Shown one piece after another: positions 36,639 through 46,257 of a stretch of DNA of 64,000 nucleotides (position 1 is the first letter of the stretch; each line of letters starts with the position of its first letter). The notes under the pieces were generated by a model. That model made no database searches. It saw nothing but the letters and a program-made list of their open reading frames with translations, and was not told where the DNA came from. Made by a program: the position numbers and the translations under genes. The stretch covers positions 1 through 64,000 of the forward strand of contig NZ_KZ614144.1 of assembly GCF_002884445.1 (NCBI RefSeq). The letters run 5' to 3'. The stretch comes from Paenibacillus castaneae (GTDB taxonomy: Bacteria; Bacillota; Bacilli; Paenibacillales; Paenibacillaceae).

Positions 36639-39131
36639 GTGGAAAAAGAAAACGCAGTTGTATTTCCCGGTATGAAACGGACTAATCTTGCTAAGTCAGT
36701 TATGCAGAAAGGACGGGAGTGGGCGTCGGCACGTCGGTTCATTCAAGTTATTTTGGCAAAAAAGTGGACGTTTCTATTAGTTGGAGTAGCTTTCTTGCTT
36801 GGCAGAGCTGTCATACTGGAATCTCTAATGCCATTTGCAATTGCGTACTTTGCTGTTATTTATTTCATGCGAAGAGATATTTATTCATGGGTGGCCATAT
36901 CATTGGTGGCAGGAAGCTGGATGGCGGCTGATCCCGCGCCGGTATGGATTTCAATGGAGATTGCTGTATTATTCCTACTCTTGAAAGGTCTTGAGGCGTA
37001 TGAGAAGGCGGAGCTGTCCACAGCACCTATTCTTGTATTCACATCGACGCTGCTGGTTCAGCTATTCGGCATATTTATTGGGGACGAGCTGAGTTGGTAC
37101 AACTTTATGCTCGTTGTCGTAGAGGCGGCTTTAAGCTTTGTTCTGACACTCGTGTTCATACAGGCGATTCCGGTGCTGACGATGACGAAGAAATCGGCAT
37201 CACTGAGGAACGAAGAAATTATATGCCTCATGATTTTGCTTGCCTCGGTCATGACTGGGGCAGTTGGCTGGACGGTCTACGACATGTCGGCCGAGCATAT
37301 TATGTCGCGATATATGCTGCTTTTGTTTGCCTTAGCAGGTGGTGCTCCGCTAGGCGCTTCGGTTGGTGTCGTTGCTGGCCTTATCCTGAGCTTGGCAGAC
37401 TTTGGAGCAGTTGTGCAGATGAGCTTGCTTGCTTTCGCTGGACTGCTGGCTGGATTGCTGCGTGATGGCGGAAAAATGGCTGCTGCATTCGGAATGCTGC
37501 TCGGAACGTCTATTTTGTCCATATATGTAGGCAGCCAGGCTGATGTGATGAGCTCAACCTGGGAATCGGTAGCGGCCGCTGTCTTGCTTATGCTGACACC
37601 TCGAAGCATGATACGCACCATTTCCAAATATGTGCCGGGTACGAACGAACATGCAAAATCGCAGCATGAGTATGCCAAGCGAGTGCGAGAAGTGACCGCC
37701 GATCGTGTCTCGCAGTACTCGGAAGTATTCCGCCAGCTGTCGCGCAGCTTCGGTCAATTGAATAATAGTGCAACCAAAATGAAACGGGAGGATGAGATCA
37801 GCCACTTTATGAATGCGGTTGCCGAGCGGAGCTGTGCAAGCTGTCACCGGCAGAACTCATGTTGGGAGGACAAGTTTTTTCATACGTACAAAATGATGAC
37901 TGATATGATGACCGCAGTGGAGGAGAATCGAGTTCCCTCGGGCAAGGAGATACCGCGCTCATGGGCGGCTCATTGCGTGAAATCGTCGCAGGTGTTAGTT
38001 GACATGAGTCAGCAATACGAGCTATATCACAATAATATGCACTGGAAGAAGCAAATATACGATTCGCGCCAACTTGTTGCTGATCAATTGCAGGGTGTGT
38101 CGCAGGTAATGGAGGATTTGGCTAAGGAAATTAAGAGAGAAGGACAGACGCTTCATTTGCAAGAGGAGCAGATCCGAGAGGTGGTTGAAGGACTGGGCTT
38201 ATCGATTCAAGGGATCGAAATTGTGAACTTAGAGGAGGGAAATGTAGATATAGAGGTGTATCACTCATTTGGCAAAGGCTATGATGAATGCCGCAAAATT
38301 ATCGCACCGCTGCTCAGTGATATTTTGGGCGAGCATATTGCTGTGAAATCAGAGACGTTTCCAGAAAAAAACGGTGAGCCAACGCTCGTTGTATTCGGCT
38401 CAGCGAAGCAGTATGAGATTGAGACGGGTGTTGCAGGAGCCGCAAAAGGCGGCGATCTGTTGTCAGGCGACAGCTTTAGTATGGTTGAGCTCGGAAACGG
38501 AAAATTTGCGGTAGCCATTAGTGACGGAATGGGCAATGGCGAGCGGGCGCGGCAGGAGAGCAGTACGGCGCTGTCTATACTGCAGCAGCTTCTGCAGTCA
38601 GGAATGGATGAGAAGCTTGCGGTTAAATCTGTTAATTCGGTGCTGCTGCTGCGATCCTCTGATGAGATGTTTGCTACCGTGGATTTAGCGATCATTGATC
38701 TGTACACGGCGCAAACGACATTTATGAAAATCGGTTCAACTCCTAGCTTTATTAAAAGAGGAAATGAGGTCATTCCCGTGACAGCTAATAATTTGCCTAT
38801 CGGTATTCTACAGGATATTGATGTTGATTTCATATCTATGCAAATGCACTCAGGCGATACGCTCGTTATGATGAGTGACGGAATTTATGATGCGCCCGGC
38901 CATGCGGTGAATAAGGAGCTTTGGATGAAGCGAATGATTAGCGAGCTGGCGACAGACGACCCGCAGGAGATGGCTGATGCTTTGCTGGAGAAGGTTGTTC
39001 GCTATCATGACGGCGATATTGTAGACGATATGACCGTGCTAGTAGCTCGTATCGATAAGCATTTGCCCGAGTGGGCCTCCTTCCGCTTTCCTGGCGTTTC
39101 CCGTATGGAGCGTCCAAGGACGGTGAGCTAA
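36639..39131 (+). CDS. spoIIE: Stage II sporulation protein E, PP2C-type phosphatase
   Basis: SpoIIE dephosphorylates SpoIIAA to release sigma-F in the forespore and acts at the polar septum with FtsZ. About ten membrane segments occupy residues 35-310; a central cysteine-containing linker (CASCHRQNSCW) follows, then the PP2C domain with metal ligands in DGMGNG (D629), SDGIYDA (D747) and DDMTVLV (D796-D797). GTG 36639 has a GGTGGTG site. The ATG at 36600 lies inside the promoter's -10 and cannot be the start. Confidence 0.95.
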   Translation: MEKENAVVFPGMKRTNLAKSVMQKGREWASARRFIQVILAKKWTFLLVGVAFLLGRAVILESLMPFAIAYFAVIYFMRRDIYSWVAISLVAGSWMAADPAPVWISMEIAVLFLLLKGLEAYEKAELSTAPILVFTSTLLVQLFGIFIGDELSWYNFMLVVVEAALSFVLTLVFIQAIPVLTMTKKSASLRNEEIICLMILLASVMTGAVGWTVYDMSAEHIMSRYMLLLFALAGGAPLGASVGVVAGLILSLADFGAVVQMSLLAFAGLLAGLLRDGGKMAAAFGMLLGTSILSIYVGSQADVMSSTWESVAAAVLLMLTPRSMIRTISKYVPGTNEHAKSQHEYAKRVREVTADRVSQYSEVFRQLSRSFGQLNNSATKMKREDEISHFMNAVAERSCASCHRQNSCWEDKFFHTYKMMTDMMTAVEENRVPSGKEIPRSWAAHCVKSSQVLVDMSQQYELYHNNMHWKKQIYDSRQLVADQLQGVSQVMEDLAKEIKREGQTLHLQEEQIREVVEGLGLSIQGIEIVNLEEGNVDIEVYHSFGKGYDECRKIIAPLLSDILGEHIAVKSETFPEKNGEPTLVVFGSAKQYEIETGVAGAAKGGDLLSGDSFSMVELGNGKFAVAISDGMGNGERARQESSTALSILQQLLQSGMDEKLAVKSVNSVLLLRSSDEMFATVDLAIIDLYTAQTTFMKIGSTPSFIKRGNEVIPVTANNLPIGILQDIDVDFISMQMHSGDTLVMMSDGIYDAPGHAVNKELWMKRMISELATDDPQEMADALLEKVVRYHDGDIVDDMTVLVARIDKHLPEWASFRFPGVSRMERPRTVS

Positions 39132-39403
39132 GGAGCTGTTACAGCCGGTGCCATGATGACTAGGAGCGAAAGGACGGGCGATGCTGCTGGATGAATAGGA
39201 CACGTCAACAGACTGATCCATAATGGTTAATAGTTGCGAGAACTCGAAAGGAGGATTAATTCTGCATTTGTGTGGAAACTAATTTAACATCAACCGATGG
39301 GAGTGAAGAAATGCCTGCTTTAGAAAAATACCAAAAACGATAGGGGGTCATACATTCGATTAGGAATGCTGATACGGCATGGAACATTACGCATGGCTGA
39401 TGC

Positions 39404-39462
39404 AGAAGCCTTTTGTATGTCGGCTGGGTTGTAACCGGCGGCATTAAATGGGCTTCTTTTTG
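39404..39462 (+). terminator. Probable terminator after spoIIE
   Basis: AGAAGCC (39404-39410) and GGCTTCT (39451-39457) form the outer stem around an inner GC-rich hairpin, followed by TTTTTG. It is 270 bases past the spoIIE stop. Confidence 0.6.
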
Positions 39463-39527
39463 CTGGAATAGGAGCTGTTTGCAGGGGCGTTGCGTAAAGC
39501 TGCGTGCTCATTTTTTTCGAAAACTTA

Positions 39528-39779
39528 TTAATTTCAATATTTGAAGTTAAATGCTATAGATGGGATGGATAGACTGTTTTAATATCATAATTTGAAATTA
39601 ATGGGGTATTTATTTTGTTTTAATGGCCTAAGCAGCTGGTTAGTTTCAAACTATGATGTTACTTGACTAAGGTTGCAGCTTATTCTCAGGTTTAGTTTCA
39701 AAATAGGATACTAAACAATTATGTGATAGAGAGATGCTTGTACTTACCCCGTTTGTTTGTGTTTGAAACGATTCAAAAC
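39528..39779. repeat. Cluster of palindromes sharing a TTTCAAA/TTTGAAA core
   Basis: Five inverted repeats share the core: TTAATTTCAA-TAT-TTGAAGTTAA (39528-39550), TAATTTGAAATTA (39588-39600, perfect), TAGTTTCAAACTA (39641-39653, perfect), GTTTAGT...ACTAAAC enclosing TTCAAAA (39690-39716), and GTTTGAA-ACGA-TTCAAAAC (39761-39779). They could be operator sites or small hairpins. No binding protein can be named. Confidence 0.6.
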
Positions 39780-40025
39780 AAATATCCGATATGCCGATAA
39801 ACAGGGTATATATACCGTTTATTTATTGATGTTAGCATAATATCAGATGACAGCAGACTTGGAATGGCAGCAAAATGGGAGGTAGAACCCCTTGCAGCCG
39901 AAAGCAATGTGAGTTTATCTATTTTTTAATAGTCTAGTTGTTTATCCCTCTCAAAAAAGGAAAAGCTAGTAGGAAGGCTTACGCTAAGTCTTTCTAGTGC
40001 TTGCATCGCATTTATTGCTTCGCAC

Positions 40026-40105
40026 ACATTAAGCGTTTGCTTTCGAAGCGAAGTTTGCTTCACAAACATTAAGCATATGCTTTCGAAGCGATGTTTGCTT
40101 CGCAA
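40026..40105. repeat. Two 40-bp direct repeats with TTCGAAGCGA hairpin core
   Basis: ACATTAAGC, TGCTTTCGAAGCGA and GTTTGCTTC recur with an exact 40-bp period (40026-40065, 40066-40105), differing at five or fewer positions. A degraded half-copy (TTTATTGCTTCGCACACATT) precedes at about 40011. Each unit contains inverted GAAGC/GCTTC arms. The array ends 8 bases before the GAGGAGG site of yabS. Confidence 0.8.
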
Positions 40106-40128
40106 ACACTTGAGGAGGGTAAACAATT

Positions 40129-40854
40129 ATGAAACAAATATTATTAATCACCGATGGCTGTTCGAACGTGGGTCTGAGCCCAATTGTTGCGGCGGCGCAT
40201 GCCAATTCAGAGGGTATTTCGGTTAACGTGGTCGGCGTGCTGGACCATGGGGATGTAGGAGAGCTTGGCGCATCGGAGATTGAAGAGATTGCGCGCGCAG
40301 GCGGCGGCTTAAGCCGGATGGTCAATATGCGGCAGCTATCGCAAACGGTTCAGATGATGACGCGTAAGACGGTCGTGCAGACGATTCAGATCGCGGTGCA
40401 GAAGGAACTGAAGCAGGTGCTTGGCAATGGGTCGATAGAGGCGCTGCCGCCGGATAAACGCGCCGAGGTGGTGCGGGTTATCGATGAGCTGGGGGAGACA
40501 TCTGGTCTCCAAGTGGCGCTTATTATTGATGCCAGCGCTAGTATGAAGCCAAAGCTTGCTGCAGTAGAGGAGGCTATCCGGGATTTGATGCTAAGTCTCC
40601 AGGCCAGACAAGGAAAAAGCGAAATTTCCGTCTTCCACTTTCCCGGCTCGCGAAATGGTGACGATTGTGTGATGGATTTGAATTGGACAGATCATCTGAA
40701 CGGCGTACAGGCGATCTTTCCAAAGCTCCAAATGGGCGGAACAACGCCTACCGGGCCTGCGATTATGCATGTGATTGATTTTTACAGGCAGGGCGTATAT
40801 GGTAGACAGAGCAGAGATGAAACGGATGGGATGATGAGTGGCTACGTCGTTTAA
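40129..40854 (+). CDS. yabS: YabS, von Willebrand factor A-like protein
   Basis: The 241-residue protein starts QILLITDGCSNVG, like the tail of a VWA fold, and later carries a MIDAS motif DASASM (DxSxS, about residues 135-140) with the distal threonine of GGTTPTGPA. B. subtilis yabS is similar and unstudied. GAGGAGG precedes the ATG. It overlaps the kinase gene yabT by 17 bases, suggesting a joint function. Confidence 0.88.
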   Translation: MKQILLITDGCSNVGLSPIVAAAHANSEGISVNVVGVLDHGDVGELGASEIEEIARAGGGLSRMVNMRQLSQTVQMMTRKTVVQTIQIAVQKELKQVLGNGSIEALPPDKRAEVVRVIDELGETSGLQVALIIDASASMKPKLAAVEEAIRDLMLSLQARQGKSEISVFHFPGSRNGDDCVMDLNWTDHLNGVQAIFPKLQMGGTTPTGPAIMHVIDFYRQGVYGRQSRDETDGMMSGYVV

Positions 40855-41761
40855 GATTGACCTTCGCCGAGGAATGGTGGTGACCGGCAAGTGGAAGCAA
40901 GGGCGCTACCGGATCGAAAAGTTGCTAGGGGAAGGCGCAAACGGTAAAGTATATCTAGTACAGAGAGATCGCAACTGGTTTGCTCTGAAGGTCGGCTCGG
41001 ATGCTGTTGATCTGCAATCGGAGATCAACGTGCTGCAATCGATAGCCAAGCAGAAGAAGCAGGGCCAGGAGACCTTTCTCTTTGACGTAGATGACTTGTA
41101 CGGACCGGATGGAAAGGAATATCCATTTTATATTATGCGTTATGTGCTGGGAACGACGCTTGCAGATTATTTGAAGCAACAGGGAGCGGAATGGTTTCCG
41201 CTGGTCGGTCTTAATCTACTCGGCAAGCTGGCGAAGCTCCATCATGCGGGCTGGGTGTTCGGTGACCTCAAGGTAGAGAATGTTCTTGTTGCAGATTACG
41301 GTCATGTCGAGCTTGTCGATTATGGCGGTGTTACAGCAGTAGGCAAAGGGATACGCCAATTTACCGAAATTTATGATCGAGGCTACTGGAACGGAGGCTC
41401 AAGGTCTGCTGATGCCAAGTATGATTTATTTTCCTTTGGCGTGCTTTGCATACAGCTGCATGAGCCGAAGCGTCTTCATGGGCTGACGACAGAGCTATTG
41501 CCGCAAAATCGATCAGTAGAGGAGCTTATGCAGGTTGCTGAATCGAGCCAGGGCTTAAGGCCGATTGCCGGTTGGCTGCGCAAAGCGTTTGGGGGCGAAT
41601 TTCATGATGCAGGGGATGCGTCTGCGGCATGGAGGCTGCTCATGCATCGCAGTGATACGCATAGGACATCAGGCATACCTGGTTGGCTGAAGGGTTTAGT
41701 GGCCGTGTCTGCGGTTCTCTTGGGAACATCGGTGTACTGGTTAGTTCGCAACATGTTATGA
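40838..41761 (+). CDS. yabT: Serine/threonine protein kinase YabT
   Basis: The kinase domain has the Gly loop GEGANGKV (31-38), K51 in FALKVG, a catalytic loop FGDLKVEN (D143, K145, N148) lacking the usual HRD His-Arg, and DYG (161-163) in place of DFG. A single C-terminal membrane segment (about residues 285-303) anchors it. B. subtilis YabT is a DNA-stimulated Hanks-type kinase made in sporulation that phosphorylates RecA and AbrB. GTG 40838 lies inside yabS. Confidence 0.9.
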   Translation: MATSFKIDLRRGMVVTGKWKQGRYRIEKLLGEGANGKVYLVQRDRNWFALKVGSDAVDLQSEINVLQSIAKQKKQGQETFLFDVDDLYGPDGKEYPFYIMRYVLGTTLADYLKQQGAEWFPLVGLNLLGKLAKLHHAGWVFGDLKVENVLVADYGHVELVDYGGVTAVGKGIRQFTEIYDRGYWNGGSRSADAKYDLFSFGVLCIQLHEPKRLHGLTTELLPQNRSVEELMQVAESSQGLRPIAGWLRKAFGGEFHDAGDASAAWRLLMHRSDTHRTSGIPGWLKGLVAVSAVLLGTSVYWLVRNML

Positions 41762-41799
41762 CATCAGAGTCAGGCACAGAATTGAAGGTGAGGATACAT

Positions 41800-43212
41800 A
41801 TGAATCTGCGAAATGAGCTTGAGAAAGCAGCAGCGGAGCGCCAGCTTTGGAAGACGGGAGACCGCATTATAGCAGCCGTTTCTGGAGGCCCCGATTCCAT
41901 GGCTATGCTGCATATGCTGTCTTTGCTGGCGAAGGAAGACAAGGTTTCGATTATAGCGGCCCATGTTAACCATGGCTTTCGGAAACAGGAATCTGCGCAT
42001 GAGCTGGCAATGGTTCAGGCTTATGCGCAGGAGCTAGGAATCATATGCGAGACCGTGACTTTCGACATGCCCGCGTATATAAAAGAAACGAAGATGAACG
42101 GACAAGCTGCATCACGTGAGAAGCGGTATGCTTTCCTCCACGAGATTGCGCAGCGTTATGGAGCTTCGAGTATAGCGCTCGCTCATCATGGGGATGATCA
42201 AGCGGAAACCGTGCTTATGCGCCTCATTCGCGGAACGGGCTTAACAGGCATAGCCGGAATTGTTAGCAAAAGACGCGAAAAAAACGTGGAACTTATTCGC
42301 CCGCTGCTTCGTATGAACAAGTCAGACCTTCTGCGTTATTGCGAAGAGCACCAAGTGCCTTACTGCATGGACAGCAGTAACACGGAGCGTTATTATTTCC
42401 GAAACATTGTTCGGTTAGATATTTTGCCTTATTTGTCTCAATATAATCCGCAGTTATCCCAGTCGCTAATGCGGTTAGCTGAGGTGGCGGGAGCGGAAGA
42501 TGAGTGGATGGAGACACAGACCGAAGCATTATTCGCGCAGCTCGTAACCTTATCCCCAGATGAATGCGCGGTGAACTGTACCGATTTGTGCGGGCTCCAT
42601 GTCGCTTTACAAAGGAGATTGATTAAACTAATATTAAGTTATCTTTCTAAGGAAACGGAAAAGATATCCTTCGAGCAGATTGAGACGATGCGGCATGCCG
42701 CTTCAGCTCAAGCACCTGGTACATGGCGAATCGATGCTGGTGCAGGCATTCGCTGCGCGCGCGAGTATGATTTCATGCGCTGGCTGCGAGTATCGCCGCA
42801 CTCCGTGAACGATTCGTATGACTATTCGCATGTGATTGGAAGGCATACAGACAGCTTGGCAGTTGAGCCAAGCGGTTGGAAGTTCGAGCTTTCTCATGTC
42901 TCAGTGGAAGAGAATTGCAAGCCTGCTTCGCGCTATGAAGCTTGCTTCGATGCATCGGTGCTCACTTATCCGCTCGTTGTTCGAAATCGACAGCCGGGTG
43001 ACAGAATTCAGGTTTTAGGATTAAATGGTTCAAAAAAAGTGCAAGATATGTTCGTTGATGAGAAGATCGCACCATCAGAGCGAGATTTATATCCGCTCTT
43101 GTTCGATGCAGCAGGGCGATTGCTCTGGATTCCAGGCATCCGTAGATCTAGTCATGCGTTGACTGAACTACATACGAAAGACGTGTTGTTCATTCGCGCC
43201 AGCAACGAATAA
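41800..43212 (+). CDS. tilS: tRNA(Ile)-lysidine synthase
   Basis: TilS attaches lysine to C34 of tRNA-Ile(CAU), so it decodes AUA. The PP-loop SGGPDS is at 28-33, with HVNHGFR, ALAHHGDDQAETVLMRLIRGTGLTG and RPLLRMNKSDL following. The C-terminal TilS domains (NRQPGDRIQVLGLNGSKKVQDMFVDEKI) are intact. ATG 41800 lies after GAAGGTGAGG and gives 470 residues. Confidence 0.96.
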   Translation: MNLRNELEKAAAERQLWKTGDRIIAAVSGGPDSMAMLHMLSLLAKEDKVSIIAAHVNHGFRKQESAHELAMVQAYAQELGIICETVTFDMPAYIKETKMNGQAASREKRYAFLHEIAQRYGASSIALAHHGDDQAETVLMRLIRGTGLTGIAGIVSKRREKNVELIRPLLRMNKSDLLRYCEEHQVPYCMDSSNTERYYFRNIVRLDILPYLSQYNPQLSQSLMRLAEVAGAEDEWMETQTEALFAQLVTLSPDECAVNCTDLCGLHVALQRRLIKLILSYLSKETEKISFEQIETMRHAASAQAPGTWRIDAGAGIRCAREYDFMRWLRVSPHSVNDSYDYSHVIGRHTDSLAVEPSGWKFELSHVSVEENCKPASRYEACFDASVLTYPLVVRNRQPGDRIQVLGLNGSKKVQDMFVDEKIAPSERDLYPLLFDAAGRLLWIPGIRRSSHALTELHTKDVLFIRASNE

Positions 43213-43263
43213 GAAGCACTGGTACACTCATAAACATAGTTAAGGCGTAGGGGGATTTATACA

Positions 43264-43803
43264 TTGCAGAACGATATTCAAGAAGTATTGCACGATGCAC
43301 AGCAGATTGGTGAGAAGGTTAAGGAGCTTGGGGCAACGCTGAGCAAGGATTTTAGCGGACGCAATCCACTCGTTATTTGCGTTCTAAAAGGCGCGTTTAT
43401 CTTTATGGCAGATTTGGTTAAAGAAATTACAGTACCGCTTGAAATTGATTTTATGGCGGTATCCAGCTACGGTCAATCAACGAAATCATCCGGAGTCGTC
43501 AAGATCATTAAAGACCTCGATGTATCTGTTGAGGGCCGCGATGTTCTTATTGTAGAAGATATCATCGACAGCGGACTTACGCTTAGCTACTTAATCGACG
43601 TTCTTGAGCGTCGTAATTCGAAGTCGGTTACGGTTGTTACGTTGTTCGACAAGCCAGCTCGCCGTACAGTCGAGCTTGAAGCTGACTATACAGGATTTAC
43701 GTTGCCGGACGAGTTTGTTGTAGGCTATGGGCTTGATTATGCTGAGAAGTACCGTAATCTTCCTTTTGTTGGTGTTCTAAAACCGAAGATTTACGAAAAA
43801 TAG
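43264..43803 (+). CDS. hpt: Hypoxanthine-guanine phosphoribosyltransferase
   Basis: The enzyme salvages hypoxanthine and guanine to IMP and GMP. The PRPP motif [31 protein letters not shown] N-terminal strand ([14 protein letters not shown]) and [18 protein letters not shown] are present. The TTG at 43264 follows GTAGGGGGA. Length 179 residues is standard. The tilS-hpt-ftsH order is conserved in Firmicutes. Confidence 0.96.
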   Translation: MQNDIQEVLHDAQQIGEKVKELGATLSKDFSGRNPLVICVLKGAFIFMADLVKEITVPLEIDFMAVSSYGQSTKSSGVVKIIKDLDVSVEGRDVLIVEDIIDSGLTLSYLIDVLERRNSKSVTVVTLFDKPARRTVELEADYTGFTLPDEFVVGYGLDYAEKYRNLPFVGVLKPKIYEK

Positions 43804-43900
43804 TAGCGATTCACCCGTACATGCCCTTCTCCGTACCCTCTATTGTTATGGAAAGTCATGCTATGGTAAAATATTTGAAGCGTCTGAGAGGAGGTTGGGG

Positions 43901-45907
43901 ATGAATCGGATCATCCGTAATACTGGTTTTTATTTAATTATATTTTTGGTGACCGTTGGGATCTTTACTTTTATCAGCAAGCAGAATGACACAACGGTTG
44001 GATTGCGATACGACCAGCTTCGCGCTGCAGTTGAATCAGGCAATGTTAAGGAACTGACTGTTAAGTATGAGAATCAAACGTATTTTGTTTCAGGTAAATA
44101 TAAAGTGAAGCCTGCAGACGCAGATAGTGACCAATTTGTATCGAGGGTCAGCGTCAAAGCGGACGAGAAAATTCTCGCTTGGCAGGAACAGTTTGGATTT
44201 GAACTAGCAAATAAGGAGATGGACCAGCCGAGCATTTGGCTTACATTCCTTACTTCCATTATTCCGTTTATCATCATTTTCGTCCTGTTCTTCTTCTTGA
44301 TGAATCAAGCACAGGGTGGCGGCGGCAAAGTTATGAACTTTGGCAAGAGCAAAGCGCGCCTTTACGACAATGAGAAGAAGCGGATTACATTTGAAGACGT
44401 GGCTGGAGCCGATGAGGAGAAGCAAGAGCTTGTCGAGGTTGTTGATTTCTTGAAGGATCCTCGTAAGTTCAATCTCGTTGGTGCTCGCATACCGAAGGGC
44501 GTATTGCTTGTTGGTCCTCCGGGTACAGGTAAAACGTTGCTTGCCCGTGCGGTAGCAGGGGAAGCCGGCGTACCGTTCTTTAGTATCTCCGGTTCGGATT
44601 TCGTGGAGATGTTTGTTGGTGTCGGTGCGTCACGTGTGCGTGATTTGTTCGAGAATGCGAAGAAAAACGCTCCTTGTATTATTTTTATTGATGAGATTGA
44701 TGCTGTCGGACGTCAGCGTGGTGCCGGACTGGGCGGCGGACATGACGAGCGTGAGCAAACGCTCAACCAATTGCTCGTTGAAATGGACGGCTTTGGCGCT
44801 AACGAAGGCATTATTATCATTGCTGCAACAAACCGTCCAGATATTCTGGATCCGGCGCTTCTTCGCCCGGGCCGTTTCGACCGTCAAATTACGGTTGACC
44901 GTCCAGATGTTAAGGGCCGCGAAGCGGTACTGAAAGTACATGCCCGCAATAAGCCGCTCAATAAAGACGTTAAGCTAGAGGTTATTGCTAGACGTACTAC
45001 TGGCTTTAGCGGCGCAGATCTTGAGAACTTGCTAAACGAAGCAGCGCTTCTTGCTGCTCGCCGTAATAAGAAAGATATCGCAATGGTTGAGGTTGATGAT
45101 GCGATTGATCGGATTATTGTCGGTACGGAGAAGAAAAGCCGTGTCGTTAGTGACCGTGAGAAGCGTATTGTTGCTTACCATGAAGCGGGACATACAATCG
45201 CAGGCTTCTTCTTGGAGCATGCTGACATGGTTCATAAGGTTACGATCATTCCGCGTGGCCGTGCTGGCGGATACGTCATTATGCTTCCGAAGGAAGACCG
45301 TATGCTTGTAACGAAACAAGAGCTTTTGGATAAAGTTACAGGCTTGCTGGCAGGCCGTGTGGCGGAAGAGTTGTTTATCGGTGAAATCGGAACCGGCGCT
45401 TACAGTGACTTTAAACAAGCTACTGGCATCGTACGCAGCATGATTATGGAGTATGGTATGAGTGACAAGCTTGGTCCGATGCAGTTCGGCAACTCGCAAG
45501 GCCAAGTATTCCTTGGACGTGATATCGGTCACGAACAAAACTATTCTGATGCGATTGCATACGAAATTGACCAAGAGATGCAAAGCATCATTACAGGCTG
45601 CTATGATCGTGCCAAGAAGCTATTGAATGAGAAGAGCAAGGAAATGCACTTGATCGCTCAAACATTGCTTAGTGAAGAAACACTCGAGCTTGAGCAAATC
45701 AAGAGCTTAATCGAGTCTGGCACGCTTCCAAGCCCTTCTGAGGAAGCTGTAGCCACCACTAATGGTTCTGAATCAACGACTGAACCAATCGTAGAAACGG
45801 TTGGAGATGTTAAGGTTCGTATCCAGACTCGTGAGCCGGATGAAATTAAAGCTCCTTCTCTTGAGAAGCGCGATAACCCGGAAGACCCGGATTCAGATAA
45901 GAGTTAA
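43901..45907 (+). CDS. ftsH: ATP-dependent zinc metalloprotease FtsH
   Basis: FtsH degrades membrane and regulatory proteins. Two N-terminal membrane segments (about residues 8-24 and 109-130) flank an extracytoplasmic domain. Walker A GPPGTGKT is at 205-212, followed by [11 protein letters not shown], the second region of homology, and the zinc motif HEAGH at 427-431. The ATG at 43901 lies 6 bases after GAGGAGG; TTG 43895 is within that site. The acidic C-terminal tail is variable in the family. Confidence 0.97.
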   Translation: MNRIIRNTGFYLIIFLVTVGIFTFISKQNDTTVGLRYDQLRAAVESGNVKELTVKYENQTYFVSGKYKVKPADADSDQFVSRVSVKADEKILAWQEQFGFELANKEMDQPSIWLTFLTSIIPFIIIFVLFFFLMNQAQGGGGKVMNFGKSKARLYDNEKKRITFEDVAGADEEKQELVEVVDFLKDPRKFNLVGARIPKGVLLVGPPGTGKTLLARAVAGEAGVPFFSISGSDFVEMFVGVGASRVRDLFENAKKNAPCIIFIDEIDAVGRQRGAGLGGGHDEREQTLNQLLVEMDGFGANEGIIIIAATNRPDILDPALLRPGRFDRQITVDRPDVKGREAVLKVHARNKPLNKDVKLEVIARRTTGFSGADLENLLNEAALLAARRNKKDIAMVEVDDAIDRIIVGTEKKSRVVSDREKRIVAYHEAGHTIAGFFLEHADMVHKVTIIPRGRAGGYVIMLPKEDRMLVTKQELLDKVTGLLAGRVAEELFIGEIGTGAYSDFKQATGIVRSMIMEYGMSDKLGPMQFGNSQGQVFLGRDIGHEQNYSDAIAYEIDQEMQSIITGCYDRAKKLLNEKSKEMHLIAQTLLSEETLELEQIKSLIESGTLPSPSEEAVATTNGSESTTEPIVETVGDVKVRIQTREPDEIKAPSLEKRDNPEDPDSDKS

Positions 45908-45936
45908 TGGTCTTTTAAAGGGATAAATTTGCAATT

Positions 45937-45979
45937 AGTCGTCTTACTACTTTATTCAAGTAGTGAGGCGACTTTTTTC
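45937..45979 (+). terminator. Intrinsic terminator after ftsH
   Basis: AGTCG and TACTAC arms pair with GTAGTGAGGCGACT around a TTTATTCAA loop, followed by a T-run. Confidence 0.85.
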
Positions 45980-46140
45980 TTTATTAATATTTGAATTTAT
46001 CCTATAATACGATTGAATCCATTAGCGAAGTAGACCAGAATTAATCGACAGGGGGATTCTAATTGTAAAATGTAATACACCAGTGTCTATTAATGTAAAT
46101 GGAATCGCTTAAAGTGTTTAATAATACCTATTTTAAATGA

Positions 46141-46168
46141 TTGACGTTTAGTTTTTTGTAACTATAAT
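46141..46168 (+). promoter_or_regulatory. Sigma-A promoter of the nucleoside transporter operon
   Basis: TTGACG (46141-46146) and TATAAT (46163-46168) are spaced 16 bases apart. The leader of about 80 bases shows no purine riboswitch pattern and no convincing CodY box. Confidence 0.75.
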
Positions 46169-46257
46169 GAATGAGTAGCAGCCAGCAATAGGAAGAATAA
46201 GAAGGCGGCATATTTACAAAGAGAATTTAAAAATTTTAGCAGGGGGAATGAATAGAA

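Larger units (their letters stand above)
39132..40128. other. Gene-free ~1 kb stretch between spoIIE and yabS
   Basis: No open frame here has coding character or a homologue I know. A 10-codon frame at 39311-39343 has a GGGAG site but is too short to judge. The stretch is AT-rich after 39510 and holds a terminator-like hairpin, a cluster of TTTCAAA palindromes (39528-39779), a GGTATATATACC palindrome (39805-39816) and 40-bp repeats (40026-40105). No tRNA was found. Confidence 0.7.

Noticed and set aside
36302..36685. 127-codon + strand frame and an opposing 95-codon frame between yabR and spoIIE
   Set aside because: Composition is not protein-like, no ribosome-binding site precedes them, and the + frame overlaps the spoIIE promoter and start.
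39311..39343. Ten-codon minigene with a GGGAG site
   Set aside because: Too short to separate from chance without ribosome profiling; mentioned in the gap description only.
40011..40105. Possible CRISPR array
   Set aside because: The 40-bp units are contiguous with no spacers, only two to three copies exist, and no cas genes are nearby.
45980..46257. Purine riboswitch or CodY box before the nucleoside transporter operon
   Set aside because: The conserved purine-aptamer loops are absent, and the AATTT-rich stretch near 46225 does not match the CodY consensus well.
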